DNA from: Ruminococcaceae bacterium UBA6434
Lineage (GTDB): Bacteria > Bacillota > Clostridia > Oscillospirales > Acutalibacteraceae
Direction: 5' to 3'
Assembly (NCBI GenBank): GCA_002437245.1
Contig: DJOQ01000013.1
Location: 1-27,166, forward strand
Length of the DNA stretch: 27,166 bases
Numbering within the stretch: the stretch's first letter is position 1; every line of letters starts with the position of its first letter. The notes under the pieces were generated by a model. It did no database searches. It saw only the letters and a list, made by a program, of their open reading frames with translations, and was not told where the DNA came from. This document shows positions 1-6,946 of the stretch, piece by piece. Both the position numbers and the translations under genes were made by a program.

Positions 1-7
1 GGGTTTA

Positions 8-66
8 CTTTGTCACAGACAAAGAGAAAACAGCGGTAAAGGGTTATGCCTTTACCGCTGTTTTCT
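8..66 (-). terminator. Tandem hairpins, probable rubrerythrin terminator
   Basis: Two adjacent hairpins lie downstream of the rubrerythrin stop codon. The larger pairs 25-42 with 49-66 as a perfect 18-bp stem around a 6-base loop (43-48). On the minus strand it is followed by a T-rich stretch. The smaller pairs 8-14 with 18-24, a 7-bp stem with a 3-base loop. The long stem fits a strong intrinsic terminator for rubrerythrin. The plus-strand side is also T-rich, so it may act in both directions. Confidence 0.75.
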
Positions 67-85
67 GCCTTATTTTAAATTTCGC

Positions 86-628
86 TTAATAGTTTTCGGC
101 TTTCATCTGGAAATAAGCCTGCGGATGCTTGCATACGGGGCAAACATCGGGAGCTTTTTGACCGATTACGATATGGCCGCAGTTTGAGCACTGCCATATA
201 GCGTCGCCGTCTTTTGAAAATACCATTTCGTTTTTAACATTGAGAAGAAGTGTTCTGTAACGCTCCTCGTGCTCCTTTTCAATAGCCGCAACCATCAAAA
301 AGAGGTCGGCTATATCGTCAAAGCCCTCTTCTCTTGCCTCTTTGGCAAAACCCGCATACATATCGGTCCACTCGTAATTTTCACCGTTGGCCGCGTCCTC
401 GAGATTTTCCGCCGTCTCCGGTACAGAGCCGCCGTGCAGGAGCTTAAACCAAATTTTCGCGTGTTCTTTTTCGTTGTTTGCGGTTTCTTCAAAGATATTT
501 GCTATCTGAACGAAACCGTCCTTTTTAGCCTTTGACGCATAATAAGTATACTTATTTCTCGCCTGTGATTCACCTGCGAATGCCGCCATAAGATTTTTTT
601 CGGTTTTTGAACCTTTAAGTTCTGCCAT
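86..628 (-). CDS. rbr: Rubrerythrin
   Basis: Non-haem di-iron peroxidase that reduces hydrogen peroxide in the cytoplasm of anaerobes, taking electrons through its own rubredoxin domain. The 180-residue protein has the usual length and two-domain order. An N-terminal four-helix ferritin-like domain carries GESQAR (E20), NNEKEH (E53, H56) and IEKEH (E117, H120). The C-terminal rubredoxin domain has two CxxC pairs, C147/C150 and C163/C166. A GAGGT ribosome binding site lies just upstream of the ATG. The gene seems to be its own unit: a 104-base gap with an inverted repeat separates it from the upstream radical SAM gene, and tandem hairpins follow it. The family assignment is secure. Whether the local inverted repeat controls it is unknown. 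Confidence 0.96.
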   Translation of the reverse strand: MAELKGSKTEKNLMAAFAGESQARNKYTYYASKAKKDGFVQIANIFEETANNEKEHAKIWFKLLHGGSVPETAENLEDAANGENYEWTDMYAGFAKEAREEGFDDIADLFLMVAAIEKEHEERYRTLLLNVKNEMVFSKDGDAIWQCSNCGHIVIGQKAPDVCPVCKHPQAYFQMKAENY

Positions 629-669
629 AGCTTTTACCTCTTTCTATTTTAAAATTTATATATTTGCAA

Positions 670-685
670 TCGGAATTTTTTCCGA
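670..685. promoter_or_regulatory. Perfect inverted repeat upstream of rubrerythrin
   Basis: TCGGAA and TTCCGA form a perfect 6-bp inverted repeat around four T residues, about 42 bases upstream of the rubrerythrin start. It has no T-tract after it on the minus strand, so it does not look like a terminator of the upstream operon. It could be an operator or a small hairpin in the leader. It does not match the PerR or Fur box consensus. I could not place a convincing -35/-10 pair for rubrerythrin. Confidence 0.4.
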
Positions 686-706
686 AAAGCAAGACAAAGT
701 ATGTTA

Positions 707-751
707 GGCAAGCGATAATAATCCGAACTCGCCTAAAATGACGTATTTTCG
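707..751. repeat. MITE-like repeat, partial copy 1
   Basis: Bases 717-751 match the reverse complement of 6911-6945 at 33 of 35 positions. The adjoining 707-720 matches 6842-6855 (GGCAAGCRATAATA) at 13 of 14. This copy therefore combines the outer end and inner sequence of one terminus of the element seen complete between alaS and the HIT gene. It overlaps the 3' end of the radical SAM gene and supplies its TAG stop codon. It appears to be a solo terminus or decayed copy, with no second arm nearby. Confidence 0.7.
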
Positions 752-1653
752 TATGCGCTGCCCTCAAAAACATTTCGCTCCGCAAAGGCACGGTTTATTG
801 TATTTAATACATTCTTTTTGTCAGCCGACCATAAGGGCGACACCAAAAGGCGCTTGGGTGCGTCGCCTGTAAGGCGGTGTATTACCGTTTGCGGCGGCAA
901 AATCGGCAAAATTTCGCACAAAATATCGGTGTACTCGTTTAAAGTCAATGTTTTGAATTCATTATCGAGATACATTTTTTCAAGCTCCGTTCCCCGAAGC
1001 ACGTGCAAAAGCTGCAATTTTATACCGTCGGAGTGAACCCCTGCTATATGGTGCGCCGTGTTTTTCATATCCTCAACCGTTTCGTGCGGCAGACCTATTA
1101 TCATATGCGTTACAACATTTACGCCTATACTTTTAAGCTTATATACCGCCTCGTCATAAACATACAGCGGATAGCCCCTTCGTATAAGCTTTCCCGTAGC
1201 CTCGTTTGAGGTCTGAAGCCCAAGCTCGACAAAGACAGGCTTTACTTTGTTCAGCTCGTCCAAAAGGCCGATTACATCGGGTGGCAAACAATCGGGTCTT
1301 GTCCCTACGGAGAGCGCCGCTATACGCTCATCCTCTACGGCGTCGAAAAACAAATTTTTAAGGTATGGGAGCGGTGCGTAGGTGTTTGTGTAGCTTTGAA
1401 AATACGCTATAAATTTTTTTGCCTTTGTTTTATCGCTTACACGCGCAATCGCTTTTCCTATTTGCCCCTCGATATCGCCCGTATACTTTTCCGCGAAGTC
1501 ACCGCTGCCGCCCTCGCTGCAAAATATACATCCGTTTTTTCCTTTTGTCCCGTCGCGGTTCGGACAGGTCATACCGCCGTCAAGGGCTAATTTATACACC
1601 TTTTCGCCGAAGGTATCCTTAAGATAATCGTTTAACGAACGGTAGCGTCTCAT
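733..1653 (-). CDS. TIGR01212-type radical SAM protein (YhcC-like)
   Basis: Radical S-adenosylmethionine enzyme of the family containing E. coli YhcC; the substrate is not established for the family. The 306-residue length is normal. The cluster-binding cysteines are C30, C42 and C45 in the motif TCPNRDGTKGKNGCIFC, whose wide first spacing is typical of this group. An early GGSGDF segment and a radical SAM barrel with a GLPHET motif follow. The start ATG overlaps the asparaginase stop by four bases (ATGA) and has an AGGA-type ribosome binding site inside that gene, so translation is probably coupled. It is the last gene of the comEC-holA run. The final residues (NTSF) and the stop codon are encoded inside a dispersed repeat. 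Confidence 0.88.
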   Translation of the reverse strand: MRRYRSLNDYLKDTFGEKVYKLALDGGMTCPNRDGTKGKNGCIFCSEGGSGDFAEKYTGDIEGQIGKAIARVSDKTKAKKFIAYFQSYTNTYAPLPYLKNLFFDAVEDERIAALSVGTRPDCLPPDVIGLLDELNKVKPVFVELGLQTSNEATGKLIRRGYPLYVYDEAVYKLKSIGVNVVTHMIIGLPHETVEDMKNTAHHIAGVHSDGIKLQLLHVLRGTELEKMYLDNEFKTLTLNEYTDILCEILPILPPQTVIHRLTGDAPKRLLVSPLWSADKKNVLNTINRAFAERNVFEGSAYENTSF

Positions 1654-2681
1654 TTTTCTTCCTGCGGCAGGGTTTCGTAATAAATATCATCGGAAATCAG
1701 CGTATCGATATTTTCGAGAGACGAATTATACGCCGCGCGAAGCTTTGAAACAGCCGCCGGTACGCTGACGGAATAAATCGGCTCTGCGCCGTGCTCGTAA
1801 ATGCACTTTGACGTCTCGTAAATATCGTCCGTCTTTTTAAGCCCGGCAAGGTAGACATCTATACCGTTTTTATGGCATTTGTCGCAAAATTCGGGAAGTC
1901 CGAAATCCCCGTCCGCACAAGAGGCGGTGCCCGTGTGATACGTAATGTTCAGAACCGCACAGACATTGTCGTGCTTTATATGAAGTTCCGAGTAGTCAAG
2001 CCCCGGATATGATTTTAAGAGCACCACTCTTCCGGGCAGCTCGAATTCTCCGTCCGTTATACCGGAAAGAGGCTTTGAAAGCTCCTCCTGAGACGGCAAG
2101 CGCGAATCATTTGAAAATATAATTTTACCGTCCTTGAATTCTGCCAAAACGGCATCGCCGAGCGAATGAAAATCGTCATGAAGGAAGTCGGCTTCGGTGA
2201 GCCTTGTGGCAAGGTGAATATATGTTTTGCCGTCGCTGTTTTCGTATGGGACAAAGAACCCCTTACCGCCGGCTTTAAGATATTCCACGGCGGCACGGAA
2301 ATTTATAAATGCGTTGCTCTTTGGGTGCTTAAGAGGGTAATTCGCTCCGACAAAGCCCACGGGAATAGGGAGACTGCGGCACACCATTGCCGCAAGCGAC
2401 GACGTATATGCGAGCGTATCGGTTCCGTGCAGAACGATTACGCCGTCATATTTTTCGGCATCAACCGCAAGCAGCCTGTTTATAAGCTTTTCGTAAAAAG
2501 GCTCGGTAACATTTTCGGAAAGAATATCCGAAACACTCTCGCAGTCAAATTCGGCTACATCCTGAAAAGACGACTCATAAAGCAGTACAAGCAGCGCCAT
2601 TGCGTTTTTGTCGGGTGACATAACACCGTCTTTTGCCGCGGAGCCTATGGTTCCGCCTGTTGACAACACAAGTATTTTCAT
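1650..2681 (-). CDS. Asparaginase-like protein, catalytic Lys replaced
   Basis: Member of the asparaginase/glutaminase family (bacterial AnsA/AnsB type), which hydrolyses L-asparagine to aspartate and ammonia. The 343-residue protein has motif 1, STGGTIG, with nucleophile candidate T11, and motif 2, HGTDT, with T87 and D88. The region that should carry the conserved catalytic lysine (TRxTK in AnsA/AnsB, K162 in mature AnsB) reads TRLTE, giving E163. The segment normally containing SD and N also differs (GANYPLKHPKSNAF). No signal peptide is visible, so it is cytosolic. It overlaps its neighbours by four bases on each side. It may have altered chemistry or be a non-enzymatic relative. Family membership is clear; asparaginase activity is uncertain. 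Confidence 0.85.
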   Translation of the reverse strand: MKILVLSTGGTIGSAAKDGVMSPDKNAMALLVLLYESSFQDVAEFDCESVSDILSENVTEPFYEKLINRLLAVDAEKYDGVIVLHGTDTLAYTSSLAAMVCRSLPIPVGFVGANYPLKHPKSNAFINFRAAVEYLKAGGKGFFVPYENSDGKTYIHLATRLTEADFLHDDFHSLGDAVLAEFKDGKIIFSNDSRLPSQEELSKPLSGITDGEFELPGRVVLLKSYPGLDYSELHIKHDNVCAVLNITYHTGTASCADGDFGLPEFCDKCHKNGIDVYLAGLKKTDDIYETSKCIYEHGAEPIYSVSVPAAVSKLRAAYNSSLENIDTLISDDIYYETLPQEEK

Positions 2682-3286
2682 ATTTTCACACCTTCATTGA
2701 GTTTCTGAATTTCTCTTTTATAATCGTCACGGTCCATAAAGGAATTTATGAGCTTCAGCATTGAGTTCGACGACAGATGCTCCGGCAAATCAAGCTGCTT
2801 TAAAAACCTTGCTCTTTTTTCGGCGCTGTATTTGCCGCCAGAAAGTCCGTCGAGATAGAGGTCGGTTTTAGTGACAGGCTGTGTATTTATCTGTTTTTCG
2901 ACACCGACGTCAAATTCGACGCCCGCCTTTTTAAGAGCGTCGGTGATAACGCCGCTCTTTACGCCCTCAACACCCAGCTTTCCCTCTTTTGACGGCTCGC
3001 TCTTGCGCTTTTCCTTGCCGAATATATCGGGAATGTATACGTTTGTCACCTGCTCCTGCGGCACGATTCCGTTTAAAAAGGAACGTATGGTAAACCCTGC
3101 CGAATCGCTGTCCGTCAAAATAAGTATACCCCTTGTTTCGGCTATGCGGCGTATGAGCTTTTGCTTATCCTTATCCTTGAAGATACCGAATCCGTCGGTT
3201 TCTATTATCAGGGTATCAAGTATATTTGATACCTTTATCTTGTCATATTTGCCCTCAACTATGACGGCCTGTTTTATCTTTATCAT
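2678..3286 (-). CDS. rnmV: RNase M5-like Toprim protein (5S rRNA maturation)
   Basis: Likely ribonuclease M5, which trims precursor 5S rRNA in Firmicutes. The 202-residue protein begins with a Toprim domain: VIVEGKYD contains the metal-binding glutamate E11, and LILTDSDSAG holds the D59-x-D61 pair. The downstream EGKLGVEG segment matches the conserved region of RNase M5 proteins. The C-terminal half (about 110-202) corresponds to the extra domain usual in this family. It abuts the holA stop codon directly (TAA then ATG) and overlaps the asparaginase gene by four bases. In Bacillus the gene sits beside ksgA, so its place next to holA is a lineage arrangement. A small Toprim protein of another subfamily is the alternative. 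Confidence 0.82.
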   Translation of the reverse strand: MIKIKQAVIVEGKYDKIKVSNILDTLIIETDGFGIFKDKDKQKLIRRIAETRGILILTDSDSAGFTIRSFLNGIVPQEQVTNVYIPDIFGKEKRKSEPSKEGKLGVEGVKSGVITDALKKAGVEFDVGVEKQINTQPVTKTDLYLDGLSGGKYSAEKRARFLKQLDLPEHLSSNSMLKLINSFMDRDDYKREIQKLNEGVKI

Positions 3287-4327
3287 TTACTGTTCACTCC
3301 GAAGCAGCTCTACAAGCAGCTTTTCGAGGATTATTTTTTCATCGGTTACTCTGACTTTGAGTTTTCTGTCTGCATTGTTCAGAGAATCGAGATTTTTACG
3401 CAGAGTCTTTACGCTTATATTGCGGCTGTCGTAAGAGGCGTTGCGAAGCCTGAATTCCCTGCCGCGATAATTATAGTATCCGGCGGCAAAATCCGCTTTT
3501 TCTCCCGATGACACGGCAACCTTGGCGCGGTACATATCGACGAATGCCATTATCATGGTGCCTAAAATCAATTCCGGCTTTTCCTTTTCGGCAAAGAGCT
3601 CATGCAAAATGGAAAACGCCCTTTTACCGTCGTTTTTCATTACAGCCCTTGACAGGTCAAACACATTTGCTTCAAGGGATTTTACACACACTTCGTCAAT
3701 GTCCGATTTTGTTATCATGCCGCCGTTTTTGAAATTGCACAACTTGTCGGTCTCGTTTTGCAAAACCGTAAGGTCGTTTCCGCTTGTCTCTATGAGATAT
3801 GCCGCCGTCTCGCGGTCTATATTGCAACCGCGTTTTGCGGCACCCGACATTATTATTTTTGCAAGCGACGTAACGTCGAGTCTGTCAAAACATATCGCCG
3901 CTCCGTATTTTTGGAACTGCGCAATGACGCTTTTATATTTTGAATTGCGCTTTGCATCCACATTTACGGTATCTTGTAAAAATATTATCACGGTGCTGTC
4001 GGGCAGCTCTTTGAGGAATGACTCAAACGCGCTTTTATCGGAGGAATATATCGAATCCAGAGGGTAATCCTTTGCGACAACGCAGGCGTATCCGCCGAAA
4101 GCCGGAAGAGTTTCCGAGGCGGCGCGCACTTCGTCAAATGTGCTGCCCTGCGAATAATCGAATCGCTTTAAGTTAAAGCCCTCCATACCCGCAGTAACAC
4201 ATTTTGAAGCTATAAGCTCGGAATAGTAGTGCTTTAAATAATCCTCTTCACCGTATATAAAATATGAGCGCTCGAATTTTTCTTCTTTAATCTGCGCTTT
4301 GAGCTGTTTTGCGTCAAGACTCGGCAT
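3287..4327 (-). CDS. holA: DNA polymerase III subunit delta
   Basis: Delta subunit of the clamp loader, which opens the beta sliding clamp during chromosome replication. The 346-residue length and the N-terminal FERSYFIYGEEDYLKHYYSEL segment of the AAA+-like domain are typical. The middle region with ETSGNDLTVLQNETDKL and the C-terminal helical collar domain also fit. Like other delta subunits it lacks a working ATPase site. The start ATG shares one base with the comEC stop codon (TAATG), so the two genes are probably translationally coupled. comEC followed by holA is a common arrangement in Firmicutes, which supports the assignment. Confidence 0.92.
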   Translation of the reverse strand: MPSLDAKQLKAQIKEEKFERSYFIYGEEDYLKHYYSELIASKCVTAGMEGFNLKRFDYSQGSTFDEVRAASETLPAFGGYACVVAKDYPLDSIYSSDKSAFESFLKELPDSTVIIFLQDTVNVDAKRNSKYKSVIAQFQKYGAAICFDRLDVTSLAKIIMSGAAKRGCNIDRETAAYLIETSGNDLTVLQNETDKLCNFKNGGMITKSDIDEVCVKSLEANVFDLSRAVMKNDGKRAFSILHELFAEKEKPELILGTMIMAFVDMYRAKVAVSSGEKADFAAGYYNYRGREFRLRNASYDSRNISVKTLRKNLDSLNNADRKLKVRVTDEKIILEKLLVELLRSEQ

Positions 4328-6483
4328 TATGCCATCCTCCGGTATGTCATTTTTCCGTTATGGGACAGGGTAAAGAGTACCGTCCCGTTTTGTGAAGTCA
4401 ATATAACCTTTTGCGACGGTAACTCCCCTATATCGGTTTTATCGGTCGAAACAAGTATTATATCGGATTTTTCGTATCCCGTAAGTCCGCGGCAAATTAA
4501 AAGCCCTGCGTCCGAGCCGTCTTTGACGTCGCCGAAGTATATTTCAGAGCGTGACTCGCCGAAAATAACATCGACACAGTTATCTCTTACGGTGATTTTT
4601 AACTTACCGTCAACTGTTTCGGCGGAATTTCCGTTCAGGGAAACATTCGAAGCAAAAGAAAATCTGTCTTTGATACGGTCGTTTGCCGTAATCGCCGACG
4701 CTGTCCGGTACGTCTCTGTTACACGTCTTACGCCGGAAAGGCTTTTTTCGCTGTCCTCCGGCAAAATGATATAATCTACATTTGAACTTCCCAATGTATT
4801 TATTATATCACAAACCGCCGAGCCTGAAAAGTAGTTACCGCCGCAACCTACAACATAAGTTTTATATTTGTACTTCATAACAACGGCAGAGCCGTCGCCC
4901 ACCGACACGGCGGCAATACGCAGTTTATTGTTTTGCACCGTTGAAGCTACGGCTGCGGATAAAAATATCATACAGAAAAGTGTAATGGCAATGCGCTTTA
5001 CAGCCGTTTTGTTTTTATATCCGAATAATAAAATAATTGCAAAAACAATAAGCGCCGCGGCAATCATTATTCTTGTGAAATTTGAGTCAATCGGCAATAA
5101 CGCGTGGTGAAATCCCGATATTTTAACGGCTGTTTCCGTGAGATATTTTGCCGTAATTCCCGATAACAAGACAAGCGGTTTTCCTATAACATCAAGCTTT
5201 ATGAGCATAAAAAGCGCTCCGAGTCCGCCGCTTGTCATACAAACGGAGCCGACCGTAACCATAAGCAGATTTGAAAGCACGGCGACGGTTGAGACGGACG
5301 GCAAGCTGACGGCAAAAACGGGCAATGTCACCGCCGTAACCGCTATGCTCACGGCTATGAGGGACGACACAGATTTATATATTTTTGTAAAGACGTTGGA
5401 CTTTACATTTGTTATCGGTCTGTCGAGCGCCCTCGTCAGCGGTTTTAACAGGTACATCATACCGAGAGTGGCGGTAAGCGACAGCCACAGGCTTAAAGAA
5501 GTGCTCATATACGGGTTGAAGGCAAGCAAAATCACAAGAGACAGTCCTACGGAATTCAGCGAATCCGCCTCTCTTTTAAACAAATCCCCGGCATACGCAA
5601 GACCGAGCATAGCACCTGCCCTTACGACGGGCGGATTCATTCCCGTGAGTATTGCGAAGAAAATGATAAACGCGATTGACGACGCCGAAGAGATGCGACG
5701 CGACACACGCAGTTTTCGCATAATCATATACAAAAGCGAGGACCAAACGCTGAGGTGAAGTCCCGAAACAGCGAGCAAATGCGAAACACCTGCCGCGGAA
5801 AACGCCGACGTGACATTTCGCGGAATGTTCGTCTTGTCACCGTAACAAAGACCTGCCGCAAGTCCGCCGTATGTATTGGGCAAAAGAGTGAGTATTTCGC
5901 TCGTCAGTTTTTGCCGAAGCGCAAGTATCAGTGTGCCGATATTTTTCTTTTCTCCCCTTTTGACGCTTATATTTTCGGGATAATACGCGCCGAGAAACAG
6001 TGATTTGGATTTATAGTACCTGAGTATTTCGTCGCTGTCGCCGCCCAAGAGGAACGCTTTTGCCGATAGGCTGACTTCGTCCGTCACATCTATACAGAGC
6101 GGAGTTTTTGAAACCACACGAAAGGACAGAGAGCTCCTTTCGCCGTTTACCGTATCCGATTTCAGGACATAATAAAAGCTCCCGTCTTTTTCATAGGGTA
6201 AGTCCGAGAGAGTTCCGCTGATATTTACTTCTTTGCCGCTCAGCGGCTTCGCTCTGTCGAGGTAGTACGCGTTATTTGACATCAGGAGCAAAACGGCAAC
6301 CGCCGCGCTGAGAGCCGCAACCGGTAAGGTTTTATCGCGCCTCACCTTTTTAATACACATAAAAACAACAAAAGCGATAAGCGCAGCCAAAAGCACTGCG
6401 CCTATCACTTTATCATTTGAACCGCTCAATACAAGAAGAGTAAAGAGCATTGTAAACCCCGTTACTGCAAGCGGCCGTCTCAT
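4327..6483 (-). CDS. comEC: ComEC/Rec2 DNA-uptake channel with degenerate MBL domain
   Basis: Inner-membrane channel for single-stranded DNA during natural transformation. The 718-residue protein has N-terminal membrane segments (about 1-70), an extracytoplasmic OB-fold region (about 80-170), the Competence domain (about 190-490, with the signature GVSHLLAVSGLHLS at 232-245), and a C-terminal region (about 522-718) where a metallo-beta-lactamase domain belongs. That domain is recognisable by position but has lost its metal-binding motifs: the usual VGQGD reads VSVGDGSAV, IDGG reads VGCGG, and the expected HxHxDH motif is replaced by LPEDSEKSLSG. The reading frame is intact, so it is probably not a pseudogene. 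The stop overlaps holA by one base, and the HIT gene ends two bases upstream of its ATG. Confidence 0.9.
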   Translation of the reverse strand: MRRPLAVTGFTMLFTLLVLSGSNDKVIGAVLLAALIAFVVFMCIKKVRRDKTLPVAALSAAVAVLLLMSNNAYYLDRAKPLSGKEVNISGTLSDLPYEKDGSFYYVLKSDTVNGERSSLSFRVVSKTPLCIDVTDEVSLSAKAFLLGGDSDEILRYYKSKSLFLGAYYPENISVKRGEKKNIGTLILALRQKLTSEILTLLPNTYGGLAAGLCYGDKTNIPRNVTSAFSAAGVSHLLAVSGLHLSVWSSLLYMIMRKLRVSRRISSASSIAFIIFFAILTGMNPPVVRAGAMLGLAYAGDLFKREADSLNSVGLSLVILLAFNPYMSTSLSLWLSLTATLGMMYLLKPLTRALDRPITNVKSNVFTKIYKSVSSLIAVSIAVTAVTLPVFAVSLPSVSTVAVLSNLLMVTVGSVCMTSGGLGALFMLIKLDVIGKPLVLLSGITAKYLTETAVKISGFHHALLPIDSNFTRIMIAAALIVFAIILLFGYKNKTAVKRIAITLFCMIFLSAAVASTVQNNKLRIAAVSVGDGSAVVMKYKYKTYVVGCGGNYFSGSAVCDIINTLGSSNVDYIILPEDSEKSLSGVRRVTETYRTASAITANDRIKDRFSFASNVSLNGNSAETVDGKLKITVRDNCVDVIFGESRSEIYFGDVKDGSDAGLLICRGLTGYEKSDIILVSTDKTDIGELPSQKVILTSQNGTVLFTLSHNGKMTYRRMA

Positions 6484-6485
6484 AA

Positions 6486-6824
6486 TCAGACGAGTCTCTC
6501 GCCGAGATTTTTACCGCTGAGGACGTGGAAATGAAGATGCATTACCGTTTGACCGGCACCCTCACCGCAATTGTTTATAATACGGTATGAAGAGAGCCCG
6601 AGTTCTTTGGTGAGCGATGATATGACTTCAAAAATGTGTGCCACAAGAGCGGAATTTTCGCTTGTTATCTTATCCGCTCCGCTGATATGCTCTTTCGGAA
6701 CAACAAGAAAATGCGTATCCGATTGCGGATTTATGTCATAGAACGCATAGCATAAATCATCTTCATATATTTTTTTTGACGGAATTTCTCCTCTTATTAT
6801 TTTACAAAAAAGACAATTTTCCAT
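6486..6824 (-). CDS. HIT-family nucleotide hydrolase (HinT-like)
   Basis: Small histidine-triad protein that hydrolyses AMP-lysine, AMP-NH2 and related phosphoramidates in the cytoplasm. The 112-residue protein has the C-terminal triad HLHFH (H96, H98, H100), with H98 the expected nucleophile, preceded by NNCGEGAGQTVMH. N-terminal CxxC (C4, C7) and H46 fit the zinc site found in many family members. A GGAGGG ribosome binding site is well placed before the ATG. It is the first gene after the repeat element that follows alaS and sits two bases ahead of comEC. Family assignment is secure; the in vivo substrate is not known. Confidence 0.94.
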   Translation of the reverse strand: MENCLFCKIIRGEIPSKKIYEDDLCYAFYDINPQSDTHFLVVPKEHISGADKITSENSALVAHIFEVISSLTKELGLSSYRIINNCGEGAGQTVMHLHFHVLSGKNLGERLV

Positions 6825-6841
6825 TTAAAACCCTCCGTTTG

Positions 6842-6945
6842 GGCAAGCAATAATAAATCCGAACCCGTTTTTAGGCTGCGGATTTTTCGCATAGCCATGT
6901 TAAGATACGCCGAAAATACGCCGTTTTAGGCGAGTTCGGATTATT
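6842..6945. repeat. MITE-like inverted-repeat element, copy 2
   Basis: The gap between alaS and the HIT gene is filled by a structured element. The left arm 6849-6867 and right arm 6931-6945 are inverted repeats built on ATCCGAAC/GTTCGGAT and can form a stem of about 15 bp with one bulge and one G-U pair. An inner hairpin pairs GGCTGCG with CGCATAGCC (6874-6896). The right 35 bases recur at 717-751 in opposite orientation with two mismatches. There is no coding capacity and no clear target duplication. It looks like a non-autonomous mobile element or dispersed palindromic repeat, and as RNA it may act as a processing or attenuation structure. Confidence 0.75.
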
Positions 6946-6946
6946 T

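Noticed and set aside
4327..6483. comEC as a pseudogene
   Set aside because: The frame is complete over 718 codons with all Competence-domain landmarks. Only the C-terminal MBL motifs are altered, so divergence rather than gene death is the better reading.
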